Source: a virus. Taken from it: DNA of 23,153 bases. Positions 15,527-21,067 of this stretch are shown piece by piece; within the stretch, counting starts at the first letter, position 1, and each line of letters opens with the position of its first letter. The stretch lies in IMG/VR virus record IMGVR_UViG_3300032323_000787, positions 1 to 23,153 of that record; one strand, given 5' to 3'. The notes beneath the pieces are model-generated. The model had not been told where the DNA came from. It worked only from the letters and a program-made list of their open reading frames with translations, and made no database searches. A program made the position numbers and the translations under genes.

Positions 15527-15551
15527 GCCCCAAAGTTAGGGGCTTTCTTTT
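15527..15551 (+). terminator. Terminator-like hairpin on plus strand
   Basis: GCCCC (15527-15531) and GGGGC (15539-15543) form a 5-bp GC stem with a 7-nt loop, followed by TTTCTTTT. It could stop plus-strand antisense transcripts leaving the virion block. Its loop coincides with the -7 element of the minus-strand promoter. Confidence 0.4.
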
Positions 15552-15562
15552 ACATTTGCAAA
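15531..15562 (-). promoter_or_regulatory. Bacteroidota-type promoter for the minus-strand block
   Basis: On the minus strand TTTG (15562-15559), a 20-nt spacer, then TAACTTTG (15538-15531), an exact match to the TTTG / TAnnTTTG consensus. It faces the 80-aa membrane protein gene and leaves a leader of about 45 nt. Confidence 0.65.
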
Positions 15563-15801
15563 TAGAGCTATGTAAGAATTAACACAATCGGGGTGTAAAA
15601 GGCTGACAGTGAGCCCGATAATTTTTTCTGGGGGGTGGGGTCATTTGCAGCTGGGCCCCCTTAGGTATTAACAACTCTTACAATCCCCCCTACCTATTGT
15701 ATAGATGGGAGAGGAGGTGTATCCATATCAAAACCCCCTGAACAATTTGAGAGGTTGGGGTGTCCCCCCAGTCAAATGTCTTACACTAATGAAATCAAAA
15801 G

Positions 15802-15960
15802 ATGAAACTAATCAATGTAATTTTCATACTCATGGCTATCGCTATGACGTGGTTAACAAGTGCCAAGGTAGAAGATAAAATCTTTCTAACAATATTCTTT
15901 ACAATAGCAATAGGCTTTTGGTTGATGGCAATGCACGATGGTAAGAAGAGAGTGGCTTAG
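15802..15960 (+). CDS. Small membrane protein (52 aa)
   Basis: Starts at ATG 15802 and ends at TAG 15958-15960. The sequence begins MKLINVIFILMAIAMTWLTS, then AKVEDK, a second hydrophobic segment IFLTIFFTIAIGFWLMA, and ends MHDGKKRVA. Two short membrane spans with a basic tail fit a small phage inner-membrane protein. The terminator stem covers its last codons. It is the first plus-strand gene of the right-hand block. Function is unknown. Confidence 0.6.
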   Translation: MKLINVIFILMAIAMTWLTSAKVEDKIFLTIFFTIAIGFWLMAMHDGKKRVA

Positions 15961-15972
15961 CCATTCTCTTTT
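15946..15972 (+). terminator. Rho-independent terminator overlapping the 52-aa gene stop
   Basis: AAGAGAGTGGC (15946-15956) pairs with GCCATTCTCTT (15960-15970), 11 bp with one wobble and a TTA loop, running into TTTT. The stem includes the last codons, so the 172-aa gene downstream needs its own promoter. Confidence 0.75.
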
Positions 15973-16085
15973 CTATCCATCAAAACCTTTTCCTTTCCAT
16001 CCCAAGACCCTTTATACAAATCGATAATTATTTTTATTCACACAATTAAAAACCTTTTGGTGCGTAGGCTAACCATTCGACAATC

Positions 16086-16604
16086 ATGTTACAATTCAAA
16101 AAACAATCAGAGCGAGTTAATTCATTAAAGACTATCGGAACTCTTGCAGAGTTCGTAGGTCAGGGCGGTACTTACGAGCTTGCAAGTAGCAAGAATTTCA
16201 AAGGTACTGTTAATGCAGAAGGTGTTAAAATCCTGAAGAAAGTTTCTCTTAAGCTTACTAACAAAGATAACGAAGTTGAGTACGTTAATTGCTCATCACC
16301 AGTTAGTGCTTGGTTGCGTGAGTCATCAACTCCTGAAGAGTTGAAAGAGAGAATTGCAGAGTTAGGTGCTTTGCCAATCTTAGAGTTGCCTCAGTTAGAG
16401 CGTGACGAGAATAGTCCTAACTTCGGTAAGCCTATTATGGTGGTTGATGAAGAAACAGGCGAAGAGAAGCCTTTGGTTCTTTACAGCATCAGCTTCGCAG
16501 GTAATACTGACATGAGCACCACTCGTGTTGCAATCACTGACGCAATGCTTAAGAAAGAGATTGCTTCTCGTGCAATTAATTTCGAAGACCTTATTGCACT
16601 GTAA
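16086..16604 (+). CDS. Conserved-looking 172-aa protein, probably highly expressed
   Basis: A 172-aa protein, MLQFKKQSERVNSLKTIGTL, rich in beta-type segments early (GTVNAEGVKILKKVSLKLTN) and late (ETGEEKPLVLYSISFAG), with an acidic helix ESSTPEELKERIAELGAL in the middle. Four of its six Arg codons are CGT and one is CGA, whereas the next plus-strand genes use AGA heavily. The capsid gene shares the CGT habit. A hairpin follows its stop. It has its own 125-nt leader after a terminator. It may be an abundant nucleic-acid or virion-associated protein such as an ssDNA-binding protein; no motif proves this. Confidence 0.65.
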   Translation: MLQFKKQSERVNSLKTIGTLAEFVGQGGTYELASSKNFKGTVNAEGVKILKKVSLKLTNKDNEVEYVNCSSPVSAWLRESSTPEELKERIAELGALPILELPQLERDENSPNFGKPIMVVDEETGEEKPLVLYSISFAGNTDMSTTRVAITDAMLKKEIASRAINFEDLIAL

Positions 16605-16617
16605 TAATTCCATCAAT

Positions 16618-16651
16618 ACAATAGTGAGTCCTTAACAGGACTTGCTATTGT
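16618..16651 (+). terminator. Strong hairpin after the 172-aa gene
   Basis: ACAATAGTGAGTCC (16618-16631) pairs over 14 bp, with two wobbles, with GGACTTGCTATTGT (16638-16651) around a TTAACA loop. The tail GTTATATATAT is only moderately U-rich, so it may act as a terminator or as a 3'-stabilising hairpin. Confidence 0.65.
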
Positions 16652-16909
16652 GTTATATATATGGGTGGGAGAAGCGTGCTTATAGGGTGGGAAGTAGAAA
16701 AAACATACAGTAATTAACAGATAGTTAAAGAAATAAAGTTCCATCTGGGACAAAACAAACTTTCATTGCTTACAACTTACAATTTATTAACCACTTGTAT
16801 ATGTTTTGTGTAGATGAAAGAGTTGGTGTGTGTTACATAAGTGGTAAACAGTGGTAAATTGTGGAGGTTGAGAAATGGGTTTATGGTACAATACATATAG
16901 CATTAAGTT
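16652..16909 (+). other. Non-coding spacer before the 77-aa gene
   Basis: No convincing gene is present; an 18-codon frame at 16661 lacks support. The segment just before ATG 16910 reads ATATAGCATTAAGTT (16895-16909). The same 15-mer occurs at 8647-8661 and its core on the minus strand at 15232-15222, so it may be a short regulatory or promoter motif. No perfect TTTG / TAnnTTTG promoter is seen. Confidence 0.4.
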
Positions 16910-17143
16910 ATGAAACACAATAAAACAGAGACAATCCTTCAAGCTATCAGAATAATAGACACTGGTAAGTTTAAGTATAGACGTAATAGAGATGATTCTT
17001 CTAAGAGTATGTTAGTTACATCTAATGATAGATCTGGTGTTGTTATAGATGATGAGCTGTTTTGGGCCTTGTTTGGGTTGTATTACGATTCATCAGAGTT
17101 CTTTACAAAGGAAGGTGTTAATATGAACTGTTCAATGATGTGA
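16910..17143 (+). CDS. Hypothetical 77-aa protein
   Basis: MKHNKTETILQAIRIIDTGK opens a protein with a helix, a basic patch KYRRNRDDSSK, and a hydrophobic segment ELFWALFGLYY. Arginine and Lys codons are AGA/AAA-rich, like its plus-strand neighbours. It is flanked by non-coding DNA on both sides. No family is recognised; it may be an early host-interaction protein. Confidence 0.5.
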   Translation: MKHNKTETILQAIRIIDTGKFKYRRNRDDSSKSMLVTSNDRSGVVIDDELFWALFGLYYDSSEFFTKEGVNMNCSMM

Positions 17144-17214
17144 TAAGCAAATGTATGTTCTCTTTACATAGCTTAGTTGTTATGTATAGGAAACAGTGGT
17201 TTGCTTAACATATT

Positions 17215-17270
17215 ATACCTGTTTGGGTATGATTTGTCTGATATCGGCAGATTCATACCTATTCGGGTAT
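17215..17270 (+). promoter_or_regulatory. Pair of 16-bp dyads with alternative long hairpin
   Basis: ATACCTGTTTGGGTAT (17215-17230) and ATACCTATTCGGGTAT (17255-17270) are two near-identical dyads exactly 40 bp apart. The right arm of the first and left arm of the second can also pair (GGTATGA with TCATACC), enclosing a TCTG/CAGA stem. They lie 34 nt before ATG 17304 and could be a two-site operator or an attenuator. Confidence 0.6.
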
Positions 17271-17303
17271 ACACACTTCACACATTATTAAAAAAGACAA
17301 ATT

Positions 17304-17735
17304 ATGATGACGGAACCAAATTTCTTATTCACAGTGGATAGAGTAGGAGGGAGAGTCAGAGAAAGATTTGCATCTCCATTAAATCCTATTTTCTCTATTA
17401 AGATGGAAAGGACATTACCTAAGCCACCTTCAAGAGTAGAGGGACCAAGACTATGTTCTTCCATGAAAGAAACAAGAATGGTAGTAGAAGTTAATGTAAG
17501 AGATAGAGCTGTTATATTAATGCATCTTAATCCTGAGCTTGATGCTAGAAGAGCTTATTACATGGCTTTAGATGATGAGTACAATTATTATCATCAGCTT
17601 AATAATAAAGACAGAGTGTTATACAGATCAGGACAGCTTACTGACTATGTAGAAATAGACCATAGCATAAGTGGTGATGAAACAATGCAGTCATTGTATA
17701 CGATGGCTTACAACACAGAAGTGCTACACTACTAG
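17304..17735 (+). CDS. Hypothetical 143-aa protein
   Basis: MMTEPNFLFTVDRVGGRVRE is followed by a basic region with RTLPKPPSRVEG, a strand RMVVEVNVRDRAVILMHL (about 58-75), and a helical Tyr-rich part ARRAYYMALDDEYNYYHQL. It is Arg-rich, almost always AGA. An ATG at 17307 is an equal start. The gene is boxed in by the 17215 dyads upstream and the 17721 pseudoknot-type repeat overlapping its last codons. No family is recognised. Confidence 0.5.
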   Translation: MMTEPNFLFTVDRVGGRVRERFASPLNPIFSIKMERTLPKPPSRVEGPRLCSSMKETRMVVEVNVRDRAVILMHLNPELDARRAYYMALDDEYNYYHQLNNKDRVLYRSGQLTDYVEIDHSISGDETMQSLYTMAYNTEVLHY

Positions 17736-17780
17736 CACAACAAGTCTATAGATGTAGTGCTAACAAAGGTCTATAGACTT
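17721..17780 (+). other. Pseudoknot-topology repeat at the 143-aa gene end
   Basis: Arms are arranged a1-b1-a2-b2: TAGCAC (17733-17738), AAGTCTATAGA (17742-17752), GTGCTA (17757-17762), TCTATAGACTT (17770-17780). The b arms pair perfectly over 11 bp. TAGCAC can instead pair with GTGCTA at 17721-17726. The tail ATTTAAG is weakly U-rich. It may be a terminator, a 3'-protecting fold or a regulated structure. Confidence 0.5.
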
Positions 17781-18101
17781 ATTTAAGACATTAGAATAGC
17801 TAGCTGATCAACACTAGACAGTACAAATGAACAAACTACCTATTACAAGGTGAAAGATAGAGTATCTACAACGTGAGAGTAGCTATCTCCATTACATTCT
17901 GACTTGGAGTGTACAGTGGTCCAAGAGGAAAAGTGAAAGTTTGTACAACACAGTTCTAAGATGTGTTTGGTTTAGGTTGATAACATGAGATCCATATGCA
18001 CTGATATGTAGGTGATCGATATTGCAAGTTCATTACTTGTTGATTGAGAGTTTCGTGTTCCTACTTAGAAGGCAGTTAGTTATTCTATTATTTAGACATT
18101 T
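17781..18101 (+). ncRNA. Non-coding stretch with further hairpins, possible ncRNA
   Basis: This 321-nt gap has only very short frames (8 codons or fewer). Visible folds are AGATAG-5 nt-CTAC ... GTAG-CTATCT at 17855-17888, 10 bp with a bulge, and CTTGG/CCAAG around a 13-nt loop near 17914-17936. No tRNA or known RNA family is recognised. An untranslated regulatory RNA, or a long leader of the 86-aa gene, is possible. Confidence 0.3.
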
Positions 18102-18362
18102 ATGGAGACAATTACAGTTGAATACATTGTGCAGGATATTTCTCCTGTGTTTGTAGATATTATGTACAACATTTGGTACGCATTGTATGTAGAAGATAAT
18201 GAGATAAGTGCTATGCATTACCAGAAACAGCTTGACAAGCTTAAGCCTGTTGTTAAACAGCTTGATCCAATTAACTATGCTATTTATGAGCATTGTGAGT
18301 TTGATTGGGACAAGTACAGACATTACATAGATGGTGTAGATGAGATTGGGTTAGAGATGTAG
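18102..18362 (+). CDS. Hypothetical acidic 86-aa protein
   Basis: METITVEYIVQDISPVFVDI begins a mostly helical, acidic protein with many Tyr (YNIWYALYVEDNEIS) and a Lys/Gln helix KQLDKLKPVVKQLD. It ends YIDGVDEIGLEM. It carries no transmembrane segment or Cys motif. It lies alone between two long non-coding regions. The composition is that of small early phage effectors, but there is no recognised family. The complementary-strand frame over it is Asn/Cys-rich and is a shadow. Confidence 0.5.
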   Translation: METITVEYIVQDISPVFVDIMYNIWYALYVEDNEISAMHYQKQLDKLKPVVKQLDPINYAIYEHCEFDWDKYRHYIDGVDEIGLEM

Positions 18363-18403
18363 TGTGCATGATGTTTTTGGAAAAATTCATGCAAATCCGA
18401 ATT

Positions 18404-18600
18404 AAAGTGCATTATATGACACTTTTTGTTAAATTTTATAGCACTACTCGGAGAATTTACGAACTAATGTGCATTATATAGCACTTTTACTGCAGTATAT
18501 AACACTTTTACTAAACTTTGTTACGCAATTCGGATAGTTGCAAGTTAAAGTGCTTTATATGGCACAAATCTGTGCATTTTTGTGACTTATAAGACACATT
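18404..18600 (+). repeat. Array of 22-bp imperfect dyads (five copies plus one half)
   Basis: The consensus is AAAGTGC, ATTATATA, GCACTTT (22 bp). Copies start at 18404, 18466, 18487, 18547 and 18579, each 22 bp, with a right-half copy in 18426-18447. Start spacings are 22, 40, 21, 60 and 32 bp, close to whole helical turns. A perfect inverted pair ATCCGAATT (18395-18403) / AATTCGGAT (18527-18535) flanks the first three copies. The array lies in a 518-nt gene-free region. It may be an operator cluster, iterons of an origin, or promoters. Confidence 0.7.
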
Positions 18601-18607
18601 ATCACTA

Positions 18608-18683
18608 ACCTATCTGGTGGTATTAGTTTTAGTTTGGTTAGATATAATAACGGTTAAGAGCTACGATAGGTGTAGCTCTTCTT
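18608..18683 (+). other. Hairpin whose loop complements an upstream segment
   Basis: AAGAGCTAC (18656-18664) and GTAGCTCTT (18672-18680) form a perfect 9-bp stem. All seven loop bases, GATAGGT (18665-18671), are complementary to ACCTATC at 18608-18614, allowing a pseudoknot. CTTTAAG follows, a weak U-tract. It could terminate a transcript crossing the dyad array or be part of a regulatory RNA. Confidence 0.5.
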
Positions 18684-18770
18684 TAAGACATTGGGTGAGA
18701 GGTGTTACATTCTTTCTACTTCACAGAAAGAAAGCTTTATGGTGATGCTAAACCATTTTTGTAATGCACC

Positions 18771-18879
18771 ACAACTCACTTCCCAAGGGTGAGCAGTTGT
18801 AATAGTAGTGAAGTCCATAGGTTGCAAACTATGCCTGTAAAGATGCCACATAATAGGTGTGGAAGGACTATTACAATTG
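18771..18879 (+). ncRNA. Branched, switch-like fold before the AT-hook membrane gene
   Basis: CAGTTGTAATAG (18794-18805) can close a branched fold with CTATTACAATTG (18868-18879), 12 bp with one wobble. Inside lie the hairpins CATAG/CTATG (8-nt loop) and CCACA/TGTGG (7-nt loop). GTTGT (18796-18800) can instead pair with upstream ACAAC (18771-18775) around TCAC/GTGA. The two forms exclude each other. It ends 46 nt before ATG 18926. No known riboswitch class is recognised. Confidence 0.4.
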
Positions 18880-18925
18880 AGTGCAGAGGGGAATTAACCT
18901 ATTTATTCATTTAATCACTTACAAC

Positions 18926-19336
18926 ATGACAAAATTTATTAAATCCTATTGGCTACACTTAGCACTAATCATTGGTGCTGCTGTGTATGCTTGCATCAAG
19001 TTTGCCAATTACGAATGGGCAGATGGTATTATGGCTATTACACTAGGTGTAGTGACTGCTGGTGCATTGTTAACAAGAATAGACTATGATCTATTACATG
19101 AGGAACATGCTCAGCTAGTTATTGATTACATCAAAGAACTAGACAGTAATCTGGAGTTCATTAACAAGTCCAAAGCAACATTACATAGCATCATGGCAAC
19201 AATTGATGATGTTAGCAAGGATGTAGAAGTCTTGAGCTTTGAAGAGCTAAAGAATCCTGCCACTGGTGAGGTGGATACAATCGTTGTATCAGCTAAACCA
19301 AAGAAGAAAAGAGGAAGACCAAAGAAAAAAGCTTAA
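18926..19336 (+). CDS. Two-span membrane protein with C-terminal AT-hook
   Basis: The frame is open from GTG 18881, but ATG 18926 is preferred (MTKFIKSYWLHLALIIGAAV), leaving the folded leader untranslated. The 136-aa protein has two membrane spans (about 9-27 and 33-50), a soluble helical, probably coiled part (DYDLLHEEHAQLVIDYIKEL to about 95), and a last segment KPKKKRGRPKKKA. RGRP within Lys is the classical AT-hook core, which binds the minor groove of AT-rich DNA. The arrangement suggests a protein that ties DNA to the inner membrane, perhaps replicating phage DNA. That role is inference. Confidence 0.7.
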   Translation: MTKFIKSYWLHLALIIGAAVYACIKFANYEWADGIMAITLGVVTAGALLTRIDYDLLHEEHAQLVIDYIKELDSNLEFINKSKATLHSIMATIDDVSKDVEVLSFEELKNPATGEVDTIVVSAKPKKKRGRPKKKA

Positions 19337-19338
19337 TC

Positions 19339-19433
19339 ATGAGAAACATTAGTACTGGAACAACAATTAACTAACTTAAAACCAATGGTTTGATTTTAGT
19401 GTGTTTAAACAAGCTAGTGCTAATGTTTCTTAT
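19339..19433 (+). other. 18-bp inverted repeat enclosing small hairpins
   Basis: Bases 19339-19356 (ATGAGAAACATTAGTACT) pair with 19416-19433 (AGTGCTAATGTTTCTTAT) over 18 bp, two of them wobbles. Inside is AAACC/GGTTT and the palindrome GTTTAAAC. It fills the gap between two membrane-protein genes. The left arm opens an 11-codon frame (MRNISTGTTIN), which may be a leader peptide or chance. Confidence 0.55.
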
Positions 19434-19447
19434 CAATCAATCAAATC

Positions 19448-19672
19448 ATGAAACCAGTAAACAAATTTAAGGATGAACAGCCCACAAGAGGTAGTTCACC
19501 TTATGGAAACTCATTAGACGCATTACTTTTATCTACAGGAGTTATTATGCTTGCAGGACTCGTAGCTATGTTTAGCTACAAACTAGCAATCTTCAGCATC
19601 TTGTATTTCATTACATATGTAATCTGTCTAATTAGATTTAAACAAACAAACAATTCACACAAACACAATTAA
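19448..19672 (+). CDS. Small membrane protein (74 aa)
   Basis: MKPVNKFKDEQPTRGSSPYG gives a polar N-terminus, then two adjacent hydrophobic spans, LLLSTGVIMLAGLVAMFSY (about 26-44) and IFSILYFITYVICLI (about 48-62), with a His/Asn/Lys tail. The layout suits a hairpin-type inner-membrane protein. It follows the AT-hook membrane protein and precedes the ParB-like gene by 11 nt, so the three may form one transcript. Function is unknown. Confidence 0.6.
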   Translation: MKPVNKFKDEQPTRGSSPYGNSLDALLLSTGVIMLAGLVAMFSYKLAIFSILYFITYVICLIRFKQTNNSHKHN

Positions 19673-19683
19673 AAGACAAAGTC

Positions 19684-20469
19684 ATGGACAAAAAATTAAC
19701 AGAATTAAAAAACTTATTGATGCACTTATTAAAAGGAACTAAGTGGATAACTGATTCATCTAAAATCAAATTAAGCTATCTAGCAGGTATCAATAGACCA
19801 ATTTATCCAGCTCAGGTAACAAAGCTTGCAGAATCACTACTTAAAATGGGTAATATTAGACCTGTTGTAGTATGTGAAATTGATTTCATCAATGGTAAGA
19901 AAGGACATTATATCATCGATGGTCAGCACTTATTCAATGCATTATTAAGACTAGGTTGGGAAATTCCTTACGTAACAATTCAGGTTAAGGATAAACAAGA
20001 TCTGGTTGAAAAGATTGCATTGCTAAACTCATCATCTAAATCATGGACTATGCAAGACTATGTTCTTGCTTGGGCATCATTGGTTCCTGATTATGTGAAA
20101 TTAAATCACTATTTTCAGGTGTATGATATTGAGATGAGCGTTATTGCAGGCATTTTATCTAATGGAAATGTTAGTACAGCAGGACCAATCACTAAAAAGA
20201 TCAAAGCTGGAGAATTTGCTATTCAAGATGAAGAACTCAATGTATCTATACTAAACGGTATTACAGATGTATTGAAATTTATTCCTCGCATGAATAGATT
20301 CGAGAATCGCTATGTTTGTTCAGAGTATGTAAACTTCAGAAGAACTACAGGTTGTGACTATGATCACAAGAAGTTCATGAAAAGTTTAGAGAACAACAAA
20401 CAGAAGTTTATTCTTGCTACTCAGGAGCAACAGAAACTTGCTGACATGTTTAGAAAGTTAGTTAAGTAA
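19684..20469 (+). CDS. ParB/sulfiredoxin-fold protein
   Basis: A 261-aa protein. Residues 25-120 resemble the ParB N-terminal domain: KLSYLAGINRPIYPAQVTKL, then ESLLKMGNIRPVVVCEI, HYIIDGQHLFNALLRLG (the DGQH-x-x-x-A phosphate-binding motif) and IPYVTIQVKD. The next segment NSSSKSWTMQDYVLAWASL is also typical of phage ParB-like proteins. No clear helix-turn-helix follows, unlike chromosomal ParB. Such phage proteins may bind nucleotide, act as nucleases or regulate transcription; CTP binding cannot be judged here. It precedes the 64-aa gene by 2 nt. Confidence 0.75.
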   Translation: MDKKLTELKNLLMHLLKGTKWITDSSKIKLSYLAGINRPIYPAQVTKLAESLLKMGNIRPVVVCEIDFINGKKGHYIIDGQHLFNALLRLGWEIPYVTIQVKDKQDLVEKIALLNSSSKSWTMQDYVLAWASLVPDYVKLNHYFQVYDIEMSVIAGILSNGNVSTAGPITKKIKAGEFAIQDEELNVSILNGITDVLKFIPRMNRFENRYVCSEYVNFRRTTGCDYDHKKFMKSLENNKQKFILATQEQQKLADMFRKLVK

Positions 20470-20471
20470 TT

Positions 20472-20666
20472 ATGGGATGGACTCAAAGAGAGGACAGTCC
20501 ACGAAAGCTAAATGCACAGAATAGAAAAGAATGGAGATTATTGTTTGAGGAGTTCAAAACCACTGAACTCTTCAAACGTTCTCCAAGTTTAACTATATTT
20601 GTGGTGTTTCAGGACTGGGTAGCAGATACCTACAATTCACCAAGTAAAAGAACGATATGCAAATAG
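20472..20666 (+). CDS. Hypothetical 64-aa protein
   Basis: MGWTQREDSPRKLNAQNRKE opens a small, basic, helical protein with WRLLFEEFKTTELFKRSPSL and a C-terminal part VVFQDWVADTYNSPSKRT. It starts 2 nt after the ParB-like stop and overlaps the next gene by 10 nt, so it is read as part of that operon. No family is recognised. Confidence 0.6.
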   Translation: MGWTQREDSPRKLNAQNRKEWRLLFEEFKTTELFKRSPSLTIFVVFQDWVADTYNSPSKRTICK

Positions 20667-21019
20667 AGGTGTCAAATGGAGAAATAGTAGACAAACAAAC
20701 TATTCTCCTAATTAAGAAAGAAAAAATAACAGACGAATCAAAGCTAGAGAACATCCAGAAAGAGCTATCCATGCTTAATGATGTCATCAATGAGATAGAT
20801 TACTATATTGCTGATTACATTAAGCTATTAGTTGTTAATAGAAAGCTATGGGAAGTAGAAGATGAGATTAGACTATGTGAAAAAGAAGATAGATTCGATG
20901 ATTATTTTATCACACTAGCACGACAGGTGTATATCCTGAATGATGAACGTGCTGCAATCAAAAAACAAATCAACCTTTCTACAGGATCATCACTTGTAGA
21001 AGAAAAATCGTATCAATAA
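20657..21019 (+). CDS. DUF6165-like protein (120 aa)
   Basis: The sequence opens MQIEVSNGEIVDKQTILLIK, then KITDESKLENIQKELSMLN, LLVVNRKLWEVEDEIRLCE, and FDDYFITLARQVYILNDERA followed by AIKKQIN. The order EVSNGE-xxDK-xxIL-xIK ... LW-x-x-ED-x-IR ... ND-x-RAAIK-x-x-IN matches my recollection of the DUF6165 family, which in bacteria is often near polysaccharide biosynthesis genes. The biochemical role is unknown. It is a full-length helical protein. Its TAA stop overlaps the start of the interrupted MKTITL gene (TAATG). Confidence 0.6.
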   Translation: MQIEVSNGEIVDKQTILLIKKEKITDESKLENIQKELSMLNDVINEIDYYIADYIKLLVVNRKLWEVEDEIRLCEKEDRFDDYFITLARQVYILNDERAAIKKQINLSTGSSLVEEKSYQ

Positions 21020-21063
21020 TGAAAACAATCACACTCACACAAATTTTACATTCCTTAAACTAA
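21019..21063 (+). pseudogene. Remnant 5' end of the MKTITL gene, cut by HNH insertion
   Basis: The frame reads MKTITLTQILHSLN then TAA, overlapping the DUF6165-like stop as TAATG. Its first six residues equal those of the 48-aa gene that begins at the HNH stop (21816). It is best read as the original start of that gene, disconnected when the HNH gene arrived. A genuine 14-aa peptide is a less likely alternative. Confidence 0.5.
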
Positions 21064-21067
21064 AAGA

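Larger units (their letters stand above)
15482..15801. other. Divergent control region with clustered G and C runs
   Basis: This 320-nt gap separates the minus virion block from the plus block. It holds at least ten runs of 3-6 G or C, including GGGGGGTGGGG (15630-15640), GGGCCCCC (15653-15660), CCCCCC at 15685 and CCCCCC at 15764, all in an otherwise AT-rich genome. CTGGGGGG at 15628-15635 and CCCCCCAG at 15764-15771 are a perfect 8-bp inverted pair. It also holds the 15531-15562 promoter and a terminator-like hairpin. No gene is seen inside it. Confidence 0.6.

Noticed and set aside
16661-16717. 18-codon frame after the 172-aa gene
   Set aside because: It has no coupling, no supporting motif, and sits in a run of G-rich non-coding DNA.
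17215-17270. CRISPR-like repeat and spacer
   Set aside because: Only two short palindromic units with one 24-nt gap; no array and no cas genes.
17736-18101. Possible tRNA in the gap
   Set aside because: No GTTCRA-type T-loop with matching acceptor and anticodon stems was found on either strand.
18033-18323. Minus-strand 96-codon frame rich in Asn, Cys and Ile
   Set aside because: It covers the 86-aa plus-strand gene, has unlikely composition, and lies alone on the wrong strand in this block.
20307-20318. TATGTTTG resembling a promoter -7 box
   Set aside because: It lies inside the ParB-like coding region and has no TTTG 19-20 nt upstream.
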